The notes: generated by a model from the letters alone, not told the origin. Numbered from the stretch's first letter, positions 33,586-41,721 are shown. The stretch: DNA of 64,000 bases from Chloroflexota bacterium (GCA_024434165.1 QMIW01000034.1:1-64000); one strand, 5' to 3'. A program made the numbers and translations.

Positions 33586-33830
33586 AATAAAAACGCCTCT
33601 CAGGGCGAGAGGCGACATGCGAAGCACATATCATCTCTCATCTCCCGGATGTACGGGCGATATACATCGCCCGACGATCCGCCGAAGTTGGCACCGTAAT
33701 TGGTCGCGTGGCCTGCTGGTCGTTTGGTTGTGTGGTCGGTTGGCTACAAGACCACTTGACCATCAGATTGTTCGACGAACACCGGTTGCCGAGGCGTCAC
33801 AGGGTCGGTCCCTCAGCCTCTCTGGATGAG
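33586..33830 (-). promoter_or_regulatory. SAM-I (S-box) riboswitch with expanded P3 arm and terminator
   Basis: Read on the minus strand: P1 5' CTCATC (33830-33825), AGAGAGG, CTGAGGGACC, GACCCTGTGA, CGGCAACC (to 33784), then GGTGCCAACTTCGG (33695 on) and the P1 3' strand GATGAG (33642-33637). All are S-box consensus blocks. The terminator CGCCTCTC/GAGAGGCG with a T-run is at 33614-33586. Normally 10-20 bases join GGCAACC to GGTGC; here about 88 bases intervene, filled with TGGTC/GACCA word repeats. High S-adenosylmethionine should favour the terminator and reduce expression of DinB, DUF2199 and possibly metH. Confidence 0.93.
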
Positions 33831-33944
33831 CACAGATTTTCAAACTTTGGCGTTTTATATCATAGCAAAAAGCGTCTGTCAATCGAAAAAGCAAGCGGGC
33901 GGCGCTGCTCTTCACGCCCCGGCTTTTGTTGAGTACGCGCGTTA

Positions 33945-33986
33945 AATACAGGAAGCGACGATCATCCCGCGATGACCGTCACTTCC
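33945..33986 (-). terminator. hairpin downstream of nirS
   Basis: GGAAGCGACGATCATC and GATGACCGTCACTTCC pair imperfectly; on the minus strand TGTATTTAAC follows. It is a probable nirS terminator. Confidence 0.6.
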
Positions 33987-33999
33987 TCGATCGCAAGGT

Positions 34000-36033
34000 T
34001 TAGTAAATGTCGTGCACCGTGTTGTACACGTTGAACTTGCCGGTGGGGGTGACCAAGTCCTTGATGCGGGTGATCTCTTCCAGCGTTTCATCGTTGTAGA
34101 TGACGATCTCACCGGTCTTGCCGGGCTGGTCGGCGCTGCCCCAAATGCTGACCCAGACCTCGGTGCCGTCTTCGTTGTACTCAAAGTGAACGGCACGGCC
34201 GTAATCGGCGGCTTCCCAGCATTTGTAGGTTTTGGTCGGGTCTTCCTTGGCAATGACGCAGATGGTGCGCTGGAGTTTTTCGTCTGAGTTCAGCACGAAG
34301 TCAACCCAGATCCATTTGCTCTTCGGGTGCGTTTTGATGAAGAGGCTGCCCGCGCCGGGGAGTTCGATGTTGCGAACGACTTTCCACGCGCTGTCGGGGT
34401 GACCTTCGGGGTCGGTGCCGATGGCGATCATCGAGTTGGCGCTCAGGTGTGGTGTGCTCCACACGGGACCGAATTCGGGATCAATCCAGTTCGCGCCGCG
34501 TCCGGGATGCGGGACATCGGGCGTGTCCACCAGGGCAATCAACGCCTCGTTTTCGGCATCCACCACTGCGATCTTGTTGGATTTGTTCGCCGCCACGAGG
34601 AAGTAACGTTTGGTGGCATCCCAGCCGCCGTCATGCAGGTACAGGGCGGAGCTAATCATCTTGATGGTCGGGTTCATCGGGTCGGTGTAATTGACCAGCC
34701 ACACCTGCCCGGTCTCCTTCACGTTAACGATCCATTCCGGCTCGAATTCGGAGGCGACGATTGCCGCCACGCGCGGATCGCCGACATAGGTGTTGGTGTC
34801 CGCTGTGTAACCGCGCACGCTGACCACTTTGAAGGGTTCGAGAGTCTGACCGTCGAGAATGGTGAAGTGCGAGGGCCAGTAACAGCCGACGATGGCATAT
34901 TTATCGGTGAAGTCACCCAGTTCGCCTTCGTATTTGCTCACTTCCACCGAGCGGGCGTCGTAACAGGTTTGCACTTCGGCGACTTTGGCGGGGGTTTCCA
35001 TCCACAGATCCACCAGGGCGAGTTTGCCGTCGCGTCCGATCACATAAACGTACCGCCCCGTCGCGGAGAAACGCGAGATATGCACCGCGTAGCCGGTATC
35101 CACCTTGGCGACGACCTCGTAGGTATCGCCATCAATGATGGCGACCTGTCCCGCATCGCGCAGGGTGACGGAGAAGAAGTTCTCCCAATTGCGTGTGGTT
35201 TGCGGCTCGGTGGGACGGTCTTCCGGTTCCACGAACACTTTCCACGTGGCTTTCATTTGTTCGAGCGACATCTCCGGCGGAGCAGGCGGTTCGTTTTGCA
35301 GGTACTTCGCCATGATATCGGTCTGTTCCTGCGTGAAGAAGCCCTGCTTGCCCCAATCGGGCATGCCCTTGGGGGTGCCGTTGAAAATGATCGAAGAGAG
35401 TGCCAACGTTCCCTTTTGCAGGGTCAGGTCCGGGGTCAGGGCGGGACCCGTGGCGCCGTTTCGCATGGTTCCATGGCAGCCCGCGCAGCGTTCAAAGAAG
35501 GTCTGCTTTGCCCAAGCGAAGTCTTCTTCGCTGAGGGAAATGTCCGCAGTGGAGGTATCCACGCTCACTTCGGCATCCGCCATGATGGACTCGCCGCCGG
35601 GCAGGGTGGAGAGGTAACCAACGATCATGTTGATTTCATCTTCTGTGAGCGTTTCCGTGAGGGTGGCGGGCATCAAACCAGGCTGGCACATGCCAGTGGG
35701 ACAGTTTTGCGCGATGAACGCCTCCGGATCAACGACTGATTCGAAGATGTATTCCTGGGCGGTTTTTGCCTTCCCCGTATAGGCGCTGTCCACCAAGTGG
35801 GTTTCCGCGACTGTGGAAATGCTGGAAAGGTCGGGACCGATCGTCCCAACCGCACCGGGGATTCCTGGCACGGCATGGCACGCGCCACAACCGCCCTTGG
35901 TGAAGGCATCCACCACTGCTTGCGGTTCCAGTGTAACCTGCTCCACTTCGAGCGGCTCTGCCGCAGGGGCACATGCCCACAATAGCATAATCAAGCCCCA
36001 AAATAACAGGGCTAAGCTAAACTTATTTCTCAT
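34000..36033 (-). CDS. nirS: cytochrome cd1 nitrite reductase with extra N-terminal cytochrome c domain
   Basis: Reduces nitrite to nitric oxide in denitrification. The 677-residue protein begins with a lipoprotein signal (lipobox LLWAC, Cys21), so it should be anchored outside the membrane. Two haem-c sites follow: CGACH (49-53) and CAGCH (183-187). The C-terminal d1-haem eight-bladed propeller (about 260-677) includes RDGKLALVDLWME, LYLHDGGWDATKRYF with a conserved active-site histidine, HPGRGANWIDPEFGPVW, IGTDPEGHPDSAWKV, GAGSLFIKTHPKS and the ending TPTGKFNVYNT, all typical of NirS. Classical NirS has only one c-type domain. The start ATG 36033 has no strong ribosome site. A CRP/FNR-type site lies 58 bases upstream. 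No haem d1 synthesis genes are in the window. Confidence 0.95.
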   Translation of the reverse strand: MRNKFSLALLFWGLIMLLWACAPAAEPLEVEQVTLEPQAVVDAFTKGGCGACHAVPGIPGAVGTIGPDLSSISTVAETHLVDSAYTGKAKTAQEYIFESVVDPEAFIAQNCPTGMCQPGLMPATLTETLTEDEINMIVGYLSTLPGGESIMADAEVSVDTSTADISLSEEDFAWAKQTFFERCAGCHGTMRNGATGPALTPDLTLQKGTLALSSIIFNGTPKGMPDWGKQGFFTQEQTDIMAKYLQNEPPAPPEMSLEQMKATWKVFVEPEDRPTEPQTTRNWENFFSVTLRDAGQVAIIDGDTYEVVAKVDTGYAVHISRFSATGRYVYVIGRDGKLALVDLWMETPAKVAEVQTCYDARSVEVSKYEGELGDFTDKYAIVGCYWPSHFTILDGQTLEPFKVVSVRGYTADTNTYVGDPRVAAIVASEFEPEWIVNVKETGQVWLVNYTDPMNPTIKMISSALYLHDGGWDATKRYFLVAANKSNKIAVVDAENEALIALVDTPDVPHPGRGANWIDPEFGPVWSTPHLSANSMIAIGTDPEGHPDSAWKVVRNIELPGAGSLFIKTHPKSKWIWVDFVLNSDEKLQRTICVIAKEDPTKTYKCWEAADYGRAVHFEYNEDGTEVWVSIWGSADQPGKTGEIVIYNDETLEEITRIKDLVTPTGKFNVYNTVHDIY

Positions 36034-36090
36034 AAAAAAACCTTTCTTGTGATGTTTCGCGCAAATATACAAAAGAAACGGGGTTATCTC

Positions 36091-36106
36091 CGTGATAAAA
36101 GTCACA
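36091..36106 (-). promoter_or_regulatory. CRP/FNR-family binding site upstream of nirS
   Basis: CGTGATAAAAGTCACA fits the TGTGA-N6-TCACA consensus at nine of ten defined positions. On the minus strand a TATATT -10-like element (36066-36071) lies downstream at a distance suited to a class II activator site. An oxygen- or NO-sensing CRP/FNR regulator is the likely ligand protein. Confidence 0.6.
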
Positions 36107-36241
36107 TGCAATTTTGAAAACTGGTGATGTGCAACATGTGCAAGTGGAATGAAACACGAACACATCCCCGTGCCGATTTCTCTCACTCCATGGGGCGGGT
36201 GGCAAACGTATTGCGAAACGGTTTGGAATATGCTACACTGA

Positions 36242-36251
36242 CAATTAAGTT
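36242..36251 (+). promoter_or_regulatory. half operator in the regulator promoter
   Basis: CAATTAAGTT here is identical to one arm of the full palindrome at 37270-37291. It lies 15 bases before the regulator start, next to a TACACT -10-like box, and suggests autoregulation. Confidence 0.55.
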
Positions 36252-36266
36252 TTTCTTTATTCGATA

Positions 36267-37241
36267 ATGAAAACCGTCACCCCGGTCAACTCGTTCGATA
36301 AGATCAAACTGCTGGCGGATTCGCGCCGCATGGATATTTTGCGCCTGCTGATGGCTTCCCCCGCCACACTCACGCTTCTCGCGCGGACCTTGAAGCAGTC
36401 CCCCGCCTGGGTGCGTCACCACATCCTTGCGCTTGAGTCTGCCGGTCTGGTCGAGATGAGTGAAACGCGTCGAACCGGCAAGGTGACGGAAAAGTTCTAC
36501 CACGCCAAAGGAGACGCCTTCCTTTTGCAGGAAATCATTCTGCCGAAGAGCAGGCACCCTTCGGTCATCTTCTCCGGCAGCCACGATCTTGCCCTCGAAG
36601 AAATCGCAGACCGCCTCGCCAAACACCTCAACCTGCTCAGCCTGCCCGTCGGCTCGCTGGATGGATTGGTGAACCTGCGGCAGGGATTGTGCCAGATCAG
36701 CGGCTCGCACCTCCTCGATGAAAACGGCGAATACAACACCCCCTTCGTTAAACATTTCTTCCCCGACCGCAAGGTGGAAATCGTCACTCTCGCACACCGC
36801 ACGCAGGGTCTCATCCTGGCGGCGGGAAATAAAAAGGGGATAAAAAAACTCGCGGACCTGGCGCGTTCCGAGGTCCGCTTTGTGAACCGCAACCCCGGCT
36901 CGGGCACGCGCCTCTGGCTGGATGCGGAACTCCGCAGGCAAAACATCCCCGCAGGGCACATCAATGGGTATGACAAATCGGTAAAGACCCACAGCGAAGC
37001 CGCCGCCCTGATCGAGACCGGCAAAGCGGATGCCTCGCTTGGTCTGCAAGCCGCCGCGCACCGGCACGGGTTGGATTTCATTCCGCTGTTCGAGGAACGC
37101 TACGACCTCGTCCTGCCGCGCGAGCAGGAGAAGATTCTCAACCCGCTGTTGGATTTCATCCAGAGCGCGGATTTCCGCGTCATGCTTGGGTCGCTGACCG
37201 GCTATAACGCCCGTCACAGCGGCGAACAGGTGGGCTTGTAG
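36267..37241 (+). CDS. HTH regulator with periplasmic-binding-protein-like sensor domain (tungstate/molybdate type)
   Basis: A 324-residue protein. An N-terminal ArsR-like winged helix (about 8-80; MDILRLLMASPATLTLLART, SPAWVRHHILALESAGLVEM) precedes a type II binding-protein fold of the TupA/ModA class (about 100-324) with FVNRNPGSGTRLWLD and GKADASLGLQAAA. Cytoplasmic proteins of this build sense the imported oxyanion and repress transport genes. It lies directly upstream of tupABC in the same direction and divergent from nirS. A perfect-arm palindrome sits between it and tupA, and a half site before its own start. The ligand (tungstate or molybdate) is inferred from context. Confidence 0.82.
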   Translation: MKTVTPVNSFDKIKLLADSRRMDILRLLMASPATLTLLARTLKQSPAWVRHHILALESAGLVEMSETRRTGKVTEKFYHAKGDAFLLQEIILPKSRHPSVIFSGSHDLALEEIADRLAKHLNLLSLPVGSLDGLVNLRQGLCQISGSHLLDENGEYNTPFVKHFFPDRKVEIVTLAHRTQGLILAAGNKKGIKKLADLARSEVRFVNRNPGSGTRLWLDAELRRQNIPAGHINGYDKSVKTHSEAAALIETGKADASLGLQAAAHRHGLDFIPLFEERYDLVLPREQEKILNPLLDFIQSADFRVMLGSLTGYNARHSGEQVGL

Positions 37242-37269
37242 TTCCGCATAATTTATTTTTTGTGTCTTT

Positions 37270-37291
37270 CAATTAAGTTAAAACTTAATTG
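37270..37291. promoter_or_regulatory. palindromic operator upstream of tupA
   Basis: CAATTAAGTT and AACTTAATTG are perfect inverse arms of ten bases around AA. It lies 30 bases before tupA. The left arm is repeated alone at 36242-36251. It is the likely binding site of the regulator encoded just upstream. Confidence 0.7.
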
Positions 37292-37321
37292 AGATAAAAA
37301 ATTCATTTTAAGAATAAACTC

Positions 37322-38209
37322 ATGAAGCAAATAAAACACAATCTCCCGTTATCGCTTCTGTTGCCAGCAGCCCTGGCGTTAGCCGCCTGCGGGTTGCCCG
37401 CCCCCACAGAGGCTGCTGTTGCCAAAGCGCCTGAGAGCCCAACCATCCTCCTAGCCACCACCACCTCCACGCAGGATTCCGGTTTGCTCGATGTGCTCGT
37501 CCCCATGTTCGAGGAACAGAGCGGCTATACGGTGCAGACCATCGCCGTCGGTTCGGGCGAAGCGATGAAGATGGGCGAAGAAGGCAATGCGGATGTCCTG
37601 CTCGTCCATGCGCCCGCCTCTGAGAAAGATTTCATGGCGGCTGGCAACGGCACAGACCGCTTCCTCGTCATGCACAACGACTTCATCATCGTCGGTCCCG
37701 CCGCTGATCCGGCTGGCATCAAAGGCATGACCTCCGCGGCGGATGCGTTCAAAGCCATCTTTGAAGCAGGCGCTCCGTTTATCACCCGCGGCGACGACTC
37801 CGGCACGCATAAAAAGGAACTGGCGCTCTGGAAAGCCGCCGAACTCGACCCTGCCGGTCAGGCATGGTACATTGAGACCGGTCAGGGTATGGGCGCTTCC
37901 ATGACCGTCGCCTCGGAAAAGGAAGCCTGCATCCTCACCGACCGCGCCACCTATCTCGCCAACAAGGATAACTATCAACTCGAAATTTTGGTGGAAGGCG
38001 ATACGAACTTGTTGAATGTGTATCACGTCATCACGGTCAACCCTGAAAAATGGCCCGATGTCAACTACGAAGGCGCGCTCGCCTTCGCCAACTTCATGAT
38101 TGACCCCGAGACGCAGAAAGTCATCGGCAAATACGGCAAAGATAAATTCGGTCAGCCGCTCTTCTTCCCCGATGCCGATAAGACCGACGCCGATCTCGGC
38201 TTGGATTAG
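37322..38209 (+). CDS. tupA: tungstate ABC transporter, substrate-binding lipoprotein
   Basis: A 295-residue exported lipoprotein (signal ending LALAACG). The ligand loop TTTSTQDSGLLDVL is the hallmark of TupA proteins that bind tungstate. Further conserved segments are VHAPASEKDF, FITRGDDSGTHKKEL and ILTDRATYLA. It delivers the oxyanion to TupB. It is followed by a hairpin and then tupB and tupC, so the binding protein is likely made in excess over the membrane parts. The upstream palindrome suggests repression by the adjacent sensor protein. Molybdate or chromate affinity cannot be excluded from sequence. Confidence 0.93.
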   Translation: MKQIKHNLPLSLLLPAALALAACGLPAPTEAAVAKAPESPTILLATTTSTQDSGLLDVLVPMFEEQSGYTVQTIAVGSGEAMKMGEEGNADVLLVHAPASEKDFMAAGNGTDRFLVMHNDFIIVGPAADPAGIKGMTSAADAFKAIFEAGAPFITRGDDSGTHKKELALWKAAELDPAGQAWYIETGQGMGASMTVASEKEACILTDRATYLANKDNYQLEILVEGDTNLLNVYHVITVNPEKWPDVNYEGALAFANFMIDPETQKVIGKYGKDKFGQPLFFPDADKTDADLGLD

Positions 38210-38221
38210 AACCATTTTGCC

Positions 38222-38246
38222 GGGGCGGGGTCATCCCGCCCCTTTT
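38222..38246 (+). terminator. attenuating hairpin between tupA and tupB
   Basis: GGGGCGGG pairs with CCCGCCCC around GTCAT, then TTTT. A short T-run suggests partial termination or 3'-end protection of the tupA message. Confidence 0.6.
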
Positions 38247-38249
38247 CAC

Positions 38250-38897
38250 ATGACGCTGGAAATCTTCCAAATCACCGTCCTTTCCCTGCAAATCTCAGCC
38301 CTGGCAACCGGCTTGAGTTTGGTCATTGGGCTGCCGTTCGGCACACTGCTTGCACTGGGCAGGTTCCCCGGGCGCTCGTTCTTATTGAGCGTCGTCAACA
38401 CCGGCATGGGACTGCCGCCCGTCGTTGTCGGCTTGTTCGTGGCGATGATGCTGTGGCGTTCCGGTCCGTTGGGGGATTTGCGGCTGATCTACACCCCCGC
38501 CGCCATCGTCATTGCGCAGGTGGTGATTTCCTTCCCCGTGGTCACCGGTCTCACCGCCGCCGCGCTTCAAGCCCTGGACCCGAGACTGCGCCTGCAACTC
38601 TACGGCTTGGGAGCAACCCGAATGCAGATGATTTGGATGCTGTGGCGCGAGGCGCGCCTGCCCCTGCTGGCGGCGTTGATGGCGGGCTTCGGCTCGGTCA
38701 TCTCAGAGGTGGGCGCATCCATGATGGTGGGAGGCAACATCCGCCACCAGACGCGCGTGCTGACGACCGCCATCGTCCTCGAAACCAGCAAGGGGCAATT
38801 CGATAACGCCATTGGGCTTGCCATCCTGCTGCTTGCCATCACCTTCCTTGTCAACTGGGCGCTGACGTGGATTCAGCAAAGGGGCGCGCGCAAATGA
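38250..38897 (+). CDS. tupB: tungstate ABC transporter permease
   Basis: A 215-residue permease with about five helices. The ATP-ase-contacting EAA loop is recognisable in LYGLGATRMQMIWMLWREAR. The helix-rich segments FGSVISEVGASMMVGGNI and TTAIVLETSKGQFDNAI are typical of TupB/ModB-type permeases. The ATG at 38250 fits between the hairpin and the coding start; longer open frame upstream overlaps tupA. The stop overlaps the tupC start by four bases (ATGA), so the two are translationally coupled. Confidence 0.92.
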   Translation: MTLEIFQITVLSLQISALATGLSLVIGLPFGTLLALGRFPGRSFLLSVVNTGMGLPPVVVGLFVAMMLWRSGPLGDLRLIYTPAAIVIAQVVISFPVVTGLTAAALQALDPRLRLQLYGLGATRMQMIWMLWREARLPLLAALMAGFGSVISEVGASMMVGGNIRHQTRVLTTAIVLETSKGQFDNAIGLAILLLAITFLVNWALTWIQQRGARK

Positions 38898-39628
38898 AGC
38901 CGCTGGTCGAGATCCGCGACCTGCTGGTGAGACGCGGCGAACACCCCGCTTTACTGCTTGAGCGTCTGACGATCCAACACGGCGAGGTGCTGGCGGTCGT
39001 CGGACCGAACGGCGCGGGCAAAAGCACCCTGCTGTTGACGCTGGCTCGTCTGCTCAAGCCTGAGCGTGGAGAAATTCAATTCAACGGTCAACAGGCGCGG
39101 GCGGAGTCGGATGCGGTCTATCGCCGCCGCATCGCGCTCGTGATGCAGGATCCGCTTTTGTTCGATATGTCCGTCTTCGACAACGTCGCAGCCGGTTTGA
39201 GGTTTCGGGGAATGTCAAAAAATGAAGTGCAGAGCAAAGTCCCGCTCTGGCTGGAAAGGCTGGGCGTGGGGCATCTTGCAAAGCGCAAGGCAGACCAACT
39301 CTCCGGCGGGGAGGCGCAGCGCGTCAGCCTGGCGCGGGCGCTGGCGCTCGAACCGCAGCTGCTCCTGCTCGATGAACCGTTCTCCGCGCTCGACCCGCCT
39401 ACCCGCAGCAGCCTGCTCGAAGACCTGGGTGCGCTGCTGAAGGAGACCGGCACCACCACCGTTTTTGTGACGCACGACCTGCCCGAAGCCGCGCAACTCG
39501 CGGGGCGCATCGCGGTCATCATCGGCAGTCGTCTGCATCAGATTGGCAAACCGGAAGAGGTCTTCGCTTCCCCCGCCGATAATGATGTGGCGCGGTTCGT
39601 GAATTATAGGAGGGGTGGACGGCGGTAA
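38894..39628 (+). CDS. tupC: tungstate ABC transporter ATP-binding protein
   Basis: A 244-residue ABC ATPase with Walker A GPNGAGKST, Q-loop VMQDPLLF, signature LSGGEAQRVSLARAL, Walker B LLLLDEPFSALD and the switch histidine in FVTHDLPEA. The ATG at 38894 overlaps the tupB stop (ATGA) and has AAGGGG upstream. It lacks the C-terminal MOP domain that ModC usually carries, which favours the tungstate-type assignment. Confidence 0.94.
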   Translation: MKPLVEIRDLLVRRGEHPALLLERLTIQHGEVLAVVGPNGAGKSTLLLTLARLLKPERGEIQFNGQQARAESDAVYRRRIALVMQDPLLFDMSVFDNVAAGLRFRGMSKNEVQSKVPLWLERLGVGHLAKRKADQLSGGEAQRVSLARALALEPQLLLLDEPFSALDPPTRSSLLEDLGALLKETGTTTVFVTHDLPEAAQLAGRIAVIIGSRLHQIGKPEEVFASPADNDVARFVNYRRGGRR

Positions 39629-39781
39629 ATGATATGGAGCGGGATGCCTCCGCTTCACAAGCCGCCGCGACCAGGCACTCTCCCAATTTAACGGCATACA
39701 CCGCGTTCGCACGCGGTGCAGCCAATAGACCAACTCAGAGGGAGGAGAGAGAGTTTGGAGGAGCAACTTGCGGTTGCTCGA

Positions 39782-40000
39782 TTACACCATATCCATGTCA
39801 GGGTTCGTGCCGCACAGGGCGCAAGCCGGCTTATCCGTCAGGTTACATTCGAGCGAATGGGAACAGCGGCGCGCAGTCACTCGTGGAGGCTGGTCCGGCA
39901 GATGCTCGGCAGGATAAACCACCTCGGTTTCGATGGCGATTTCCTGCCCCAGAAGTTCGCAGTATTTCACTTTCTCAACCTGCCAAACTTTCTTCGTCAT
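39782..40000 (-). CDS. small Cys-rich hypothetical protein (72 aa)
   Basis: The ATG at 40000 follows GGGAGG at five bases. The peptide starts MTKKVWQVEKVKYCELLG, and ends with a cysteine-rich part (RRCSHSLECNL, ACALCGTNPD) that could bind zinc. The charge pattern and good ribosome site argue that it is real. It lies downstream of the sugar dehydrogenase gene and its terminator, so it probably has its own promoter. No known family; similar short proteins probably exist in related genomes, but this is not verified. Confidence 0.55.
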   Translation of the reverse strand: MTKKVWQVEKVKYCELLGQEIAIETEVVYPAEHLPDQPPRVTARRCSHSLECNLTDKPACALCGTNPDMDMV

Positions 40001-40060
40001 GTCTGCCTCCCGCCGCAATCCAGCGGCACTTTCTGACTCTGACGCTCCAAAGTGTACGGG

Positions 40061-40091
40061 AAAAACGCCTGCCACACCAGTGACAGGCGTC
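40061..40091 (-). terminator. terminator of the sugar dehydrogenase operon
   Basis: On the minus strand ACGCCTGTCAC pairs with GTGGCAGGCGT, followed by TTTT. It lies 45 bases beyond the stop at 40136. Confidence 0.85.
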
Positions 40092-40135
40092 ATAAACCCG
40101 CATGACGAACCGCCTATTTAGGATGTGATAAGTCT

Positions 40136-41365
40136 TTATTTTCTTGCAAAGATGTAAAGACTTCCGTTATCGCTGGCAAGATAGACTTCCCCGGCTTCAT
40201 CCTCGCCGAAGGATGTGATCGTCCCCCCCGCTTCAAACAGGACCCGGGACTGCCACTGACCATTTGAGCGAATCAACCCCCAAATGATCCCCGAACAATA
40301 ATCGCCATAGAGATAAACTCCGTTCCACTCCGGCATCGAGCCGCGATAGACGTACCCGCCCGTGACCGAACACCCAAACTCGTGGCTGTATTCCGCTACA
40401 GGCAAGGTCAGGCTTGGGTCGGGATCGCCGTCGTACCCGCGCGAGCCTTCCATGATGCTCCAGCCGAAATTGACGCCGCCCGGCGAGCCGGCTGGCAGGA
40501 GGTCAATTTCTTCCAGGGCGTTCTGCCCCACGTCGCCGATCCACAGGTCGCCGGTGGCTCTGTCGAACGAGATGCGCCAGGGGTTGCGCAAGCCATACGC
40601 CCAGACTTCATTGCCGAAAGGGTTATCGGCTGGAATGGCATACGGGTCGCCGTTGTTTACGTCAATCCGCAGAATCTTGCCGAGCAGGGAGCGGGTGTTC
40701 TGACCGTTCTTGAAGGGGTCCCCCGCCGCGCCGCCGTCGCCCAAGCCGAGGTAAAGATAGCCGTCCGGTCCAAAGACCACTGCCCCGCCGTTGTGATTTG
40801 GGAAAGGCTGGTCAACGATCAACAAGACCTTTTCGCTGTTCGGGTCGGCGGTATCCCCGTTCGCCTGGAAACGCGAGATGCGCGTGTGTCCGCCGCTGCC
40901 GGTGTAATTGACGTAGAAAAAGCCGTTCCGTTCGAAATCGGGATGAAACGCCAGACCCAGCAGCCCCATTTCATTGCTCGTATCGTTCACGCGGTCGTCA
41001 ATGTTGAGGAAGGGCTGCGGGAGGAGCGTACCGTCCTTGAAGATGCGAATCGCGCCGTATTTCTCGATGACGAACAGCCTGCCCGAGCCGTCGCGCGCGG
41101 ACTGTATGTCCACGGGGCGGGTGAGTCCGCTGGCGATGAGCCGCCATTCGTAATCATCGGGGTTGGGGAACTGACTCGCGCCAACGGTGGGAGTCGCTGT
41201 CGGCGGCGGGGTGGCGGTATCCGGCGGAGGCGGGGATTCGGTCCGGGTCGCCGGAACAGCCGTCGGCGGAGAAGGAAGCGCAGCCGTCGGTGTGATCGTG
41301 TCCGAAAATCCCCCGCAGGCGAGAAGCGCCGGCAGGGTCAGAAAAATCAAAACCCGTTTCATCAT
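40136..41365 (-). CDS. PQQ-dependent aldose/sorbosone-type sugar dehydrogenase, lipoprotein
   Basis: A 409-residue exported protein. The lipobox LPALLACG is followed by a Pro/Thr-rich spacer to about residue 65, then a six-bladed glucose/sorbosone dehydrogenase propeller. Family segments include LTRPVDIQSARDGSGRLFV, EMGLLGLAFHPDFERNG, PNHNGGAVVFGPDGYLYLG, YGLRNPWRISFD and GDVGQNALEEIDLL. Such enzymes oxidise sugars outside the cytoplasm using PQQ; some members lack activity. The start overlaps the stop of the DUF1232 gene by four bases (ATGA), so both form an operon. Confidence 0.88.
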   Translation of the reverse strand: MMKRVLIFLTLPALLACGGFSDTITPTAALPSPPTAVPATRTESPPPPDTATPPPTATPTVGASQFPNPDDYEWRLIASGLTRPVDIQSARDGSGRLFVIEKYGAIRIFKDGTLLPQPFLNIDDRVNDTSNEMGLLGLAFHPDFERNGFFYVNYTGSGGHTRISRFQANGDTADPNSEKVLLIVDQPFPNHNGGAVVFGPDGYLYLGLGDGGAAGDPFKNGQNTRSLLGKILRIDVNNGDPYAIPADNPFGNEVWAYGLRNPWRISFDRATGDLWIGDVGQNALEEIDLLPAGSPGGVNFGWSIMEGSRGYDGDPDPSLTLPVAEYSHEFGCSVTGGYVYRGSMPEWNGVYLYGDYCSGIIWGLIRSNGQWQSRVLFEAGGTITSFGEDEAGEVYLASDNGSLYIFARK

Positions 41366-41721
41366 TCCTTGACTTCGGTGGTCTCGCCATCTATCACGTC
41401 GTCCTGCGAACCGCCCGGTTTGGTGTTGGCAGCCAGCGCCTTCATGTGCTCGGCAACCACCTCCGGCGGGCAGAGTTCGGTGAAAACATAGGAGCCCAGC
41501 CAGAGCAGAGCGGCGTCGTCCACCGCGCCGATGATGGGGAGCGACACCGCGTCAATGGGCGAGATCAAGTACACGAGCGTGCCGATTGGAATCAGTTTGG
41601 CAAAGATATTTACGCGAGGATCGCCCATCAGCCGGAGGATGAGTTTGAGCTGGTTGAGGATGTTTCGCACCACGCCGCCCTGCTGGGTGACGATGATCTC
41701 GGATGGTTTTTTCTCGGTCAT
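41362..41721 (-). CDS. DUF1232 (YkvA-like) small membrane protein
   Basis: A 119-residue protein. The DUF1232 core LRLMGDPRVNIFAKLIP, then LVYLISPIDAVSLPIIGAVD, forms a short hydrophobic hairpin. The ATG at 41721 follows AAGGAG. It is translated together with the sugar dehydrogenase. YkvA-like proteins have no established biochemical role. Confidence 0.82.
   Translation of the reverse strand: MTEKKPSEIIVTQQGGVVRNILNQLKLILRLMGDPRVNIFAKLIPIGTLVYLISPIDAVSLPIIGAVDDAALLWLGSYVFTELCPPEVVAEHMKALAANTKPGGSQDDVIDGETTEVKE

Noticed and set aside
34327-35739. Long plus-strand frame opposite nirS
   Set aside because: Shadow of nirS; His/Arg-rich translation without any domain.
34000-36033. Assignment as a plain multi-haem cytochrome or cbb3 subunit
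   Set aside because: The C-terminal two thirds carry the complete NirS d1-haem pattern, including the TPTGKFNVYNT ending.
37251-37321. Molybdenum-cofactor riboswitch before tupA
   Set aside because: The spacer is only 80 bases, AT-rich, and contains a protein-operator-like palindrome; no Moco RNA consensus is visible.
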